From: Liolophura sinensis
Taxonomy: Eukaryota; Mollusca; Polyplacophora; Chitonida; Chitonidae
DNA length: 64,000 nt
Direction of reading: 5' to 3'
NCBI RefSeq assembly: GCF_032854445.1
Contig: NW_027017956.1
Coordinates: 558,001-622,000 of the forward strand
Below are positions 52,693 through 63,182 of this stretch, piece by piece (position 1 is the stretch's first letter; every line of letters begins with the position of its first letter). The translations under genes were made by a program, and so were the position numbers. The notes under the pieces were generated by a model. That model ran no database searches. It saw only the letters and a list, made by a program, of their open reading frames with translations, and was not told the DNA's origin.

Positions 52693-52754
52693 CAGTTGCA
52701 CAGCGACATACATGTCTATACAGAAAAATGCTATCTGATCGCAGTCAGTGTAAA

Positions 52755-52892
52755 ATTCCTGACGGTGTTTACTGTGCAGCAGAGATTCAGGATGGTGCTT
52801 ACTGTGTAGCAGAGTTTCAGGATGGTATTTACTGTGCAGCAGAGATTCAGGATGGTGTTTACGGTGCAACAGAGATTCAGTATGGTGTTAAT
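52755..52892 (+). repeat. 30-bp tandem repeat, copy A (about 4.6 units)
   Basis: Units start at 52755, 52785, 52815, 52845 and 52875 (partial), each of the form attcaggatggtgtttactg followed by tgcagcagag. Because 30 is divisible by 3 the repeat stays open and would encode a 10-residue motif close to IQDGVYCAAE. It ends with TGA at 52893-52895. Confidence 0.93.
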
Positions 52893-53149
52893 TGATTTAA
52901 TCAACGATTCAGGAAAACACAGTGATCCAGGTTTAGAAGCTTCAGGTTATATTAATATCTTGAAGTAATGATACTGCGTTGCTTGAAACCATTTAAACAT
53001 CCGAATTCCACTGACTCTGTCAACACGCTGGATGAAAGAATATATTGGAGTGAAATCAGATAGAGAAACACATGATTTTCTATCGGCCTCACAACGTTTT
53101 ACATTTAACTTACTTATTTAATTTTTGTTTGAGGAGGGCCTCAGTTACC

Positions 53150-53272
53150 GAGGGGGTCAGCACGCCATCGCCCTCTGTAATCCCACATGGAACACTGGGG
53201 TTAGAGCTGATTTCCTAGCTGGCACCATCTTTTAAGTGCCAATATTGAGAAATGCCTTCTATTTCTTCTCAA
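53150..53272. other. Cluster of three inverted repeats in the long spacer
   Basis: GAGGG at 53150-53154 pairs with CCCTC at 53171-53175. TGGCAC at 53220-53225 pairs with GTGCCA at 53236-53241. TTGAGAA at 53245-53251 pairs with TTCTCAA at 53266-53272. Three short perfect stems in 123 bp could form a structured RNA or could be chance. The same cluster is at 60636-60758. Confidence 0.45.
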
Positions 53273-53414
53273 CGATCAACGGTACAAAGACGCAGTTTGG
53301 ACCAAATACACGCTAAAAAGCTCATCTTATCCCCACACATTATCCACACTAAATCTTTCATTTTTCCCCTCAGCTGAAATAGACTAAATCCAGTTAAAGA
53401 GACTCGTGTCTTAT

Positions 53415-55696
53415 GATAGCATGCTCAGTTACAAGATAAACATTGTAAACATTATATTATCACGCTCACTTACAAGGAAAACATTGTAATCATTATAATA
53501 GAAAGCTCAGTTACAAGATGAAAATTGTAATCATAATAGCATGTTCAGTTACAAGATGAATATTGTAATCATTATAATAACATCATCAGTTACAAAATGA
53601 ACATTGTATTCATTATATTAGCACGTTCAATTACAACATGAACATTGTAATCATTATAATAGCATGCTCAGTTACAAGATGAACATTGTAAACAGTATAA
53701 TAGCGTGCCCATTTACAAAATGAACATTGTCATCATTATAATAGCATGCTAAGTTACAAGATGAACATTGTAATCATTATAAAAACATCATCAGTTACAA
53801 GGTGAACATTGTAATCAGTATAAAAGCATGCTCAGTTGCAAAATGAACATTGTAATCATTATAATAGCATGTTCAGTTACAAGGTGAACATTGTAATTAT
53901 TATAAAAACATGCCCAGTTACAAGATGAACATTGTAATACTTCTAATAGCATGTTCAGTTACGAAGTGAACATTGTAATCATTATAATAGCATGCTCAGT
54001 TTCAAGATAAACATTGTAATCATTATAATATCATTTTCAGTTGCAAGATGAAGATTGTAATCGACATAATAGCATGTTCAGTTACAAGATGAACATTGTA
54101 ATCATTGTAATAGCATGTTCAGTTACAAAGTGAACATTGTAATCCTTATAATTGCATGTTCAGTTACAAGATGAACATTGTAATCATGATAAAAACATCA
54201 TCAGTTGCAAGGTGAACATTGTAATCAGTATACAAGCATGCTCAGTTGCAAATTGGACATTGTAATCATTACAATAGCATATTCAGTTACAAGGTGAACA
54301 TTGTAATCATTATAATCAAGTGCTCAGTTACAAGGTGAACATTATAATCATTACAATAGCGTGCTCAGTTACAAGATGAAGATTGTAATCATTATAAAAA
54401 CATGCCCAGTTACAAGATGAACATTGTAATAGTTAAAATAGCATGATCAGTTACGAAGTGAACATTGTAATCATTATAATATCATTTTCAGTTGCAAGAT
54501 AAACATTGTAATCAGTATACAAGCATGCTCAGTTGCAAGATAAACATTGTAATCATTACATTAGCATATTCACTTACAAGATGAATATTGTAATCATTAT
54601 AATAACATCATCAGTTACAAAGTAAACATTGTATTCATTATATTAGCACGTTCAATTACAAGATGAACATTGTAATCATTATAAAAGCATGTTCAGTTAC
54701 AAGGTGAACATTGTAATCTTTATAAAAACATTCTCAGTTACAAGATGAACATTCTAATCATTATAATAGCATGTTCATTTAAAAGGTGGACATTGTAAGT
54801 ATAAAAGCATGCTCAGTTGCAAAATGGACATTGTAATCATTACATAAGCATATTTAGTTACAAGATGAATATTGTAATCATTATATAAACATCATCAGTT
54901 ACAAAATGAACATTGTATTCATTATATTAGCACGTTCAATTACAGGATGAACATTGTAATCATTATAATATCATGCTCAATTGCAAGATAAAGATTGTAA
55001 TCGACATAATAGCATGTTCAGTTACAAGATGAACATTGTAATCATTGTAATAGCATGATCAGTTACAAAGTGAACATTGTAATCCTTATAATTGCATGTT
55101 CAGTTACAAGATGAACGTTGTAATCATTATAAAAACATCATCAGTTCCTAGGTGAACATTGTAATCTGTATACAAGCATGCTCAGTTGCAAAATGGACAT
55201 TGTAATCATTGCAATAGCATATTCAGTTACAAGATGAACATTGCAATCATTATAATAATGTGCTCAGTTACAAGGAGAACATTGAAATCATTACAATAGC
55301 GTGCTCAGTTACAAGGTGAACATTGTAATCATTATAAAAACATGCCCAGTTACAAGATGAACATTGTAATAGTTAAAATAGCATGCTCAAATACAAGATG
55401 AGCAATGTAATCATTATAATAGCATGCTCAATTACAAGATGAAAATTGTAATTCGTATAATAGCATGCTCAGTTACAACATGAACATTGTAATCATTATA
55501 ATAGCATGTTTAGTTACAAGATGAACATTGTAATCAGTATAATAGCATGCTCAGTTACAAAATTAATATTTTAATTATTACACTAGTATGCCCAGTTACA
55601 AGATGAACATTGTAATCAGTATAATAGCGTGCTCAGTTACAAGATGAGCAATGTAATCATTATAATAGCATGTTCAGTTACCAGATGAACATTGTA
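53415..55696 (+). repeat. 41-bp minisatellite array 12 (after long spacer)
   Basis: 2282 bp. It starts with monomers not seen at other array starts (gataaacattgtaaacattatattatcacgctc). The array-start type gaagattgtaatcgac is reached only at about 54050. It matches the array at 60901-63182 in length and order. Confidence 0.96.
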
Positions 55697-56581
55697 AGAA
55701 TTATTTTTAGAATAAATCGCTTCCAAACTCTGGTATATTCACCTTAGTTTAACTAAACGCCATCATATCGTATTTATGTTAATTACATGTAATATTGTAA
55801 TAGGCATGTTCTTAAGTCAAGTGGCCCTTTGTTAGACTGTTTAGCCTTTCAAAACGAAAAATACAGGTATGCATATTTAAGAGAACTTAAGTTTGTCCTT
55901 TTTTAAAACCATTTTCTTCATTCCTCAATGAAAAATACATGCATTGTTTCGCACCCCTATTTGCAGCGTACTGGCAATGGGCCAAATGTGTAGAATACGA
56001 TATCTGTAAAATTAATCTGACTGCAATAAGGTCAGAAAATTCGACCCCAATTCTTTGATGGTTTTCTCTACGGTTCTTCTATATCGGGACTAGTCTTGTT
56101 GACAATGGTAACTCATGCTCGTCGGCAGGTACACGTACGTTAATGAGATCAATAACTTTGTCTCTTTCTTTCAGGACAAATATGTAACTTATTAAACTAA
56201 CGGTTTTGACAGATAAATGTTACAGCTCTGTGATCTCATCATGTTAGAAATGAAATAACAAATGCGATATAGACGTACTTGAGATCCTAATATTTTTTTT
56301 CCAGAGTGCTTACGGTGGACTTCGTTTGGATTCTGTGAGGGTTTTGATAGGTCTGTTATATGTTAATTGTGTATTACTGAAAACTCGCTCCACTAATATT
56401 ATATGTACAAACATGTTTGCTTAAAGCCTTCCTTTCACTAGGAAATAAAATAGCCTGAGTAGGAGCCTTGTCAGGTGGGGTTATGTATGGAAGGACTAAG
56501 GTTTGCCTGAAGTGAAAGACATAGGTACAGTAAATGGCGCAGAGACATACATGTCTTTACAGATAAATGTTATCTGATCGT
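55697..56581 (+). repeat. Spacer 12, 885-bp unique block
   Basis: Third subtype, shared with spacer 14: aaaacgaaaaatacagg, gagatccta, gtgtattac, acaaacatgtttgc, with alpha caagtggccc. Changes private to this copy include atctgtaaaatt, ataaggtcag and tcttgttgac. Confidence 0.93.
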
Positions 56582-56592
56582 CAGTTGCACAG

Positions 56593-56954
56593 ACCGGCCC
56601 GGATAGCACAGTTGGTAGAGCGTCCGCTTCGGGACCGGTAGATCCAGGATCAATCCTTGGTCGAGTCACACCTAAGACTTTAAAAGAGGAAGTTGTAACT
56701 TCCTCGTTTGGCGTTCAGCATGAAGGGGATAGTGCAACGACTGGTTGACCCGTTTCAGCATAATGGCTCGGGCGGGGCGGCTTACTTGCCTTCGGTAAGT
56801 CGTCTCAGTGATGCAGCCCTAAATAAAAGAGCGGTGAAAATCCGTCCTGCAACAAGGAGGCACATTACACGTGCATGCACCCTAATGATTCCTTCGTCGT
56901 CATATGACTGAAAAATTGTTGAGTACGACGTTAAACCCCAAGCACTCACTCACT
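56593..56954 (+). mobile_element. tRNA-derived SINE, copy 12 (362 bp)
   Basis: Carries ggggata, gttgtaacttcc and attgttgagta; tail (CACT)3. Private change agccctaaat. Target repeats are at 56582-56592 and 56955-56965. It is followed by the short-form junction gcgacatacatacaagatg. Confidence 0.9.
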
Positions 56955-56974
56955 CAGTTGCACAGCGACATACA

Positions 56975-58915
56975 TACAAGATGAAGATTGTAATCGACAT
57001 AATAGCTTGTTCAGTTACAAAATGAACATTGTAATCATTGTAATAGCATGTTAAGTTACAAAGTGAACATTGTAATCCTTATAATTGCATGTTCAGTTAC
57101 AAGATGAACATTGTAATCATTATAAAAACATCATCAGTTGCAAGGTGAACATTGTAATCAGTATACAAGCATACTCAGTTGCAAAATGGACATTGTAATC
57201 ATTACTTTAGCATATTCAGTTACAAGATGAACAATGTAATCATTATAATTATGTGCTCAGTTACAAGGTGAACATTGTAATCATTACAATAGCGTGCTCA
57301 GTTACAAGATGAACATTGTAATCATTATAAAAACATGCCCAGTTACAAGATGAACATTGTAATAGTTAAAATAGCATGATCAGTTACGAAGTGAACATTG
57401 TAATCATTATAATAGCATGCTCAGTTGCAAGATAAACAATGTAATCATTATAATATCATTTTCAGTTACAAGATGAAGATTGTAATCGACATAATAGCAT
57501 GTTCAGTTACAAGATGAACATTGTAATCATTGTAATAGCATGTTCAGTTACAAAGTAAACATTGTAATCATTATAATAGCGTCAACGGTTACAAAATCAC
57601 CATTGTAATTAATATAATAGCATGCTCAGTTACAAAATGAATATTTCAATCATTATATTAGCATATTTCATTACAAGACGAACATTGTAATCATTATTAT
57701 AGCATATGTAGTTACAAGATGAACATTGTAATCATTATCAAAACATCATCAGTTACAAGGTGAACATTGTAATCAGTATAAAAGCATGCTCAGTTGCAAA
57801 ATGGATATTGTAATCATTACATTAGCATATTCACTTACAAGATGAACATTGTAATTATTATAATAATGTGCTCAGTTACAAGGTGAACAATGTAATCATT
57901 GTAATAGCATGTTCAGTTACAAAGTGAACATTGTAATCCTTATAATTGCATGTTCAGTTACAAGATGAACATTGTAATCATTATAAAAAGTAAACAGTTT
58001 CAAGGTGAACATTGTAATCAGTATACAAGCATGCTCAGTTGCAAAATGGACATTGTAATCATTACATTAGCATATTCACTTACAAGATGAATATTGTAAT
58101 CATTATAATAACATCATCAGTTACAACATAAGCATTGTATTCATTATATTAGCTCGTTGACTTACGAGATAAACATTGTAATCATTATAAAAGCATGTTC
58201 AGTTACAAGGTGAACATAGTAATCATTTTAAAAACATGCTCAGTTGCAAGATGAAGATTGTAATCGACATAATAGCATGTTCAGTTACAAGATGAACATT
58301 GTAATCATTATAAAAACATCATCAGTTGCAAGGTGAACATTGTAATCAGTATACAAGCATGCTCAGTTGCAAGATAAACATTGTAATCATTACATTAGCA
58401 TATTCACTTACAAGATGAATATTGTAATCATTATAATAACATCATCAGTTACAAAGTAAACATTGTATTTATTATATTAGCACGTTCAATTACAAGATGA
58501 ACATTGTAATCATTATAAAAGCATGTTGAGTTACAAGGTGAACATTGTAATCTTTATAATAGCATGTTCAGTTACAAGGTGGACATTGTAAGTATAAAAG
58601 CATGCTCAGTTGCAAAATGGACATTGTAATCATTACATAAGCATATTCAGTTACAAGATGAATATTGTAATCATTATAATAACATCATCAGTTACAAAAT
58701 GAACATTGTATTCATTATATTAGCACGTTCAATTACAAGATGAACATTGTAATCATTATAATATCATGCTCAGTTGCAAGATGAAGATTGTAATCGACAT
58801 AATAGCATGTTCAGTTACAAGATGAACATTGTAAACATTGTATTAGCATGTTCAGTTACAAAGTGAACATTGTAATCATTATAATAGCATGTTCAGTTAC
58901 CAGATGAACATTGTA
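56975..58915 (+). repeat. 41-bp minisatellite array 13 (shortest)
   Basis: 1941 bp. Two losses explain its length. The gcatcttcag block of arrays 6 and 11 is absent. At about 58850-58890 the series jumps from gtattagcatgttcag to the ttaccag edge monomer, skipping the usual array-end monomers (gatgagcaatg, gtaattcg). Confidence 0.96.
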
Positions 58916-59801
58916 AGAATTATTTTTAGAATAAATCGCTTCCAAACTCTGGTATATTCACCTTAGTTTAACTAAACGCCATCATATCGTATTTATGTTA
59001 ATTACATGTAATATTTTAATAGGCATGTTCTTAAATCAAATGGCCCTTTGTTAGACTGTTTAGCCTTTCAAAACGGAAACTACAGGTATGCATATTTAAG
59101 AGAACTTATGTTTGTCCTTTTTTAAAACCATTTTCTTCATTCCTCAATGAAAAATACATGCATTGTTTCGCACCCCTATTTGCAGCGTTCTGGCAATGGG
59201 CCAAATGTGTAGAATACGATATCTGTGAAATTAATCTGACTGCAATAAGATCAGAAAATTCGACCCCAATTCTTTTATGGTTTTCTCTACGGTTCTTCTA
59301 TATCGGGACTAGTCTTGCTGACAATGGTAACTGATGCTCGTCGGCAGGTACACGTACGTTAATGAGATCAATAACTTTGTCTCTTTCTTTCAGGACAAAT
59401 ATGTAACTTATTAAACTAACGGTTTTGACAGATAAATGTAACAGCTCTGTGATCTCATCATGTTAGAAATGAAATAACAAATGCGATATAGACGTACTTG
59501 AGCTCCTAATATGTTTTTTTCCAGAGTGCTTACGGTGGACTTCGTTTGGATTCTGTGAGGGTTTTGATAGGTCTGTTATATGTTAATTGTGGATTACTGA
59601 AAACTCGCTCCACTAATATTATATGTACAGACATGTTTGCTTAAAGCCTTCCTTTCACTAGGAAATAAAATAGCCTGAGTAGGAGCCTTGTCAGGTGGGG
59701 TTATGTATGGGAGGACTAAGGTTTGCCTGAAGTGAAAGACATAGGTACAGTAAATGGCGCAGAGACATACATGTCTTTACAGATAAATGTTATCTGATCG
59801 T
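58916..59801 (+). repeat. Spacer 13, 886-bp unique block (long-form unit)
   Basis: Beta type and the only complete copy with an indel: one extra T in the T run near 59512. Private changes are attttaatagg, cttaaatcaaatgg and gcgttctggc. The +1 is offset by a SINE 1 bp shorter than copy 11, which keeps the 7486-bp offset constant across the unit. Confidence 0.93.
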
Positions 59802-59812
59802 CAGTTGCACAG

Positions 59813-60178
59813 ACCGGCCCGGATAGCACAGTTGGTAGAGCGTCCGCTTCGGGACCGGTAGATCCAGGATCAATCCTTGGTCGAGTCACACCTAAGACTT
59901 TAAAAGAGGAAGTTGTAACTTCCTCGTTTGGCGTTCAGCATGAAGGGTATAGTGCAACAACTGGTTGACCCGTTTCAGCATAATGGCTCGGGCGGGGCGG
60001 CTTACTTGCCTTCGGTAAGTCGTCTCAGTGATGCAGCACTAAATAAAAGAGCGGTGAAAATCCGTCCTGCAACAAGGAGGCACATTAAACGTGCATGCAC
60101 CCTAATGATTCCTTCGTCGTCATATGACTGAAAAATTGTTGAGTACGACGTTAAACCCCAAGCACTCACTCACTCACT
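59813..60178 (+). mobile_element. tRNA-derived SINE, copy 13 (366 bp)
   Basis: Mosaic: the 5' half is beta (gggtata, gttgtaac) and the 3' half alpha-like (attaaacgtg, attgttgagta), with tail (CACT)4. Private change gcaacaactgg. Target repeats are at 59802-59812 and 60179-60189. Confidence 0.9.
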
Positions 60179-60189
60179 CAGTTGCACAG

Positions 60190-60900
60190 CGACATACATG
60201 TCTATACAGAAAAATGCTATCTGATCGCAGTCAGTGTAAAATTCCTGACGGTGTTTACTGTGCAGCAGAGATTCAGGATGGTGCTTACTGTGTAGCAGAG
60301 TTTCAGGATGGTATTTACTGTGCAGCAGAGATTCAGGATGGTGTTTACGGTGCAACAGAGATTCAGTATGGTGTTAATTGATTTAATCAACGATTCAGGA
60401 AAACACAGTGATCCAGGTTTAGAAGCTTCAGGTTATATTAATATCTTGAAGTAATGATACTGCGTTGCTTGAAACCATTTAAACATCCGAATTCCACTGA
60501 CTCTGTCAACACGCTGGATGAAAGAATATATTGGAGTGAAATCAGATAGAGAAACACATGATTTTCTATCGGCCTCACAACGTTTTACATTTAACTTACT
60601 TATTTAATTTTTGTTTGAGGAGGGCCTCAGTTACCGAGGGGGTCAGCACGCCATCGCCCTCTGTAATCCCACATGGAACACTGGGGTTAGAGCTGATTTC
60701 CTAGCTGGCACCATCTTTTAAGTGCCAATATTGAGAAATGCCTTCTATTTCTTCTCAACGATCAACGGTACAAAGACGCAGTTTGGACCAAATACACGCT
60801 AAAAAGCTCATCTTATCCCCACACATTATCCACACTAAATCTTTCATTTTTCCCCTCAGCTGAAATAGACTAAATCCAGTTAAAGAGACTCGTGTCTTAT
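60190..60900 (+). repeat. Long-spacer extension, copy B (about 710 bp)
   Basis: Matches 52704-53414 at offset 7486, with no difference noticed by eye. It holds the 30-bp repeats and the inverted-repeat cluster at 60636-60758. The same 85-codon open frame recurs at 60124-60381. Confidence 0.88.
60241..60378 (+). repeat. 30-bp tandem repeat, copy B
   Basis: Same number and order of 30-bp units as at 52755-52892, so unit number has not changed since the 7486-bp duplication. Confidence 0.93.
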
Positions 60901-63182
60901 GATAGCATGCTCAGTTACAAGATAAACATTGTAAACATTATATTATCACGCTCACTTACAAGGAAAACATTGTAATCATTATAATAGAAAGCTCAGTTAC
61001 AAGATGAAAATTGTAATCATAATAGCATGTTCAGTTACAAGATGAATATTGTAATCATTATAATAACATCATCAGTTACAAAATGAACATTGTATTCATT
61101 ATATTAGCACGTTCAATTACAACATGAACATTGTAATCATTATAATAGCATGCTCAGTTACAAGATGAACATTGTAAACAGTATAATAGCGTGCCCATTT
61201 ACAAAATGAACATTGTCATCATTATAATAGCATGCTAAGTTACAAGATGAACATTGTAATCATTATAAAAACATCATCAGTTACAAGGTGAACATTGTAA
61301 TCAGTATAAAAGCATGCTCAGTTGCAAAATGAACATTGTAATCATTATAATAGCATGTTCAGTTACAAGGTGAACATTGTAATTATTATAAAAACATGCC
61401 CAGTTACAAGATGAACATTGTAATACTTCTAATAGCATGTTCAGTTACGAAGTGAACATTGTAATCATTATAATAGCATGCTCAGTTTCAAGATAAACAT
61501 TGTAATCATTATAATATCATTTTCAGTTGCAAGATGAAGATTGTAATCGACATAATAGCATGTTCAGTTACAAGATGAACATTGTAATCATTGTAATAGC
61601 ATGTTCAGTTACAAAGTGAACATTGTAATCCTTATAATTGCATGTTCAGTTACAAGATGAACATTGTAATCATGATAAAAACATCATCAGTTGCAAGGTG
61701 AACATTGTAATCAGTATACAAGCATGCTCAGTTGCAAATTGGACATTGTAATCATTACAATAGCATATTCAGTTACAAGGTGAACATTGTAATCATTATA
61801 ATCAAGTGCTCAGTTACAAGGTGAACATTATAATCATTACAATAGCGTGCTCAGTTACACGATGAACATTGTAATCATTATGAAAACATGCCCAGTTACA
61901 AGATGAACATTGTAATAGTTAAAATAGCATGATCAGTTACGAAGTGAACATTGTAATCATTATAATATCATTTTCAGTTGCAAGATAAACATTGTAATCA
62001 GTATACAAGCATGCTCAGTTGCAAGATAAACATTGTAATCATTACATTAGCATATTCACTTACAAGATGAATATTGTAATCATTATAATAACATCATCAG
62101 TTACAAAGTAAACATTGTATTCATTATATTAGCACGTTCAATTACAAGATGAACATTGTAATCATTATAAAAGCATGTTCAGTTACAAGGTGAACATTGT
62201 AATCTTTATAAAAACATGCTCAGTTACAAGATGAACATTCTAATCATTATAATAGCATGTTCATTTACAAGGTGGACATTGTAAGTATAAAAGCATGCTC
62301 AGTTGCAAAATGGACATTGTAATCATTACATAAGCATATTTAGTTACAAGATGAATATTGTAATCATTATATAAACATCATCAGTTACAAAATGAACATT
62401 GTATTCATTATATTAGCACGTTCAATTACAGGATGAACATTGTAATCATTATAATATCATGCTCAATTGCAAGATAAAGATTGTAATCGACATAATAGCA
62501 TGTTCAGTTACAAGGTGAACATTGTAATCATTGTAATAGCATGATCAGTTACAAAGTGAACATTGTAATCCTTATAATTGCATGTTCAGTTACAAGATGA
62601 ACGTTGTAATCATTATAAAAACATCATCAGTTCCTAGGTGAACATTGTAATCTGTATACAAGCATGCTCAGTTGCAAAATGGACATTGTAATCATTGCAA
62701 TAGCATATTCAGTTACAAGATGAACATTGCAATCATTATAATAATGTGCTCAGTTACAAGGAGAACATTGAAATCATTACAATAGCGTGCTCAGTTACAA
62801 GGTGAACATTGTAATCATTATAAAAACATGCCCAGTTACAAGATGAACATTGTAATAGTTAAAATAGCATGCTCAAATACAAGATGAGCAATGTAATCAT
62901 TATAATAGCATGCTCAATTACAAGATGAAAATTGTAATTCGTATAATAGCATGCTCAGTTACAACATGAACATTGTAATCATTATAATAGCATGTTTAGT
63001 TACAAGATGAACATTGTAATCAGTATAATAGCATGCTCAGTTACAAAATTAATATTTTAATTATTACACTAGTATGCCCAGTTACAAGATGAACATTGTA
63101 ATCAGTATAATAGCGTGCTCAGTTACAAGATGAGCAATGTAATCATTATAATAGCATGTTCAGTTACCAGATGAACATTGTA
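60901..63182 (+). repeat. 41-bp minisatellite array 14
   Basis: 2282 bp, paralogous to array 12 base for base except scattered substitutions. For example, acacgatgaacattg and attatgaaaac near 61860 correspond to acaagatgaagattg and attataaaaac in array 12. Confidence 0.96.

Larger units (their letters stand above)
52704..53414 (+). repeat. Long-spacer extension, copy A (about 710 bp)
   Basis: Sequence found only here and at 60190-60900. It begins with a diverged repeat of the pre-SINE flank (gacatacatgtct) and then a 30-bp tandem repeat. The rest is unrecognised, with inverted repeats at 53150-53175, 53220-53241 and 53245-53272. It ends where monomers resume (gatagcatgctcag). An 85-codon open frame at 52638-52895 starts in the SINE tail and runs through the 30-bp repeats; I do not regard it as a demonstrated gene. 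Confidence 0.88.

Noticed and set aside
52684-52869. 61-codon minus-strand frame opposite the 30-bp repeats (and 60170-60355)
   Set aside because: It is the antisense reading of the same tandem repeat and low-complexity tail, with no recognisable motif.
52638-52895. 85-codon open frame spanning SINE tail and 30-bp repeats (and 60124-60381)
   Set aside because: The start codon is in the SINE and the open state follows from a 30-bp repeat without stops. There is no known domain, no start context evidence, and no independent copy to show codon conservation.
51430-56974. Whole unit as an autonomous transposon
   Set aside because: There is no transposase or reverse transcriptase frame, no terminal inverted repeats at spacer edges, and no target duplication around whole units. 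Units abut head to tail, as expected of a satellite.
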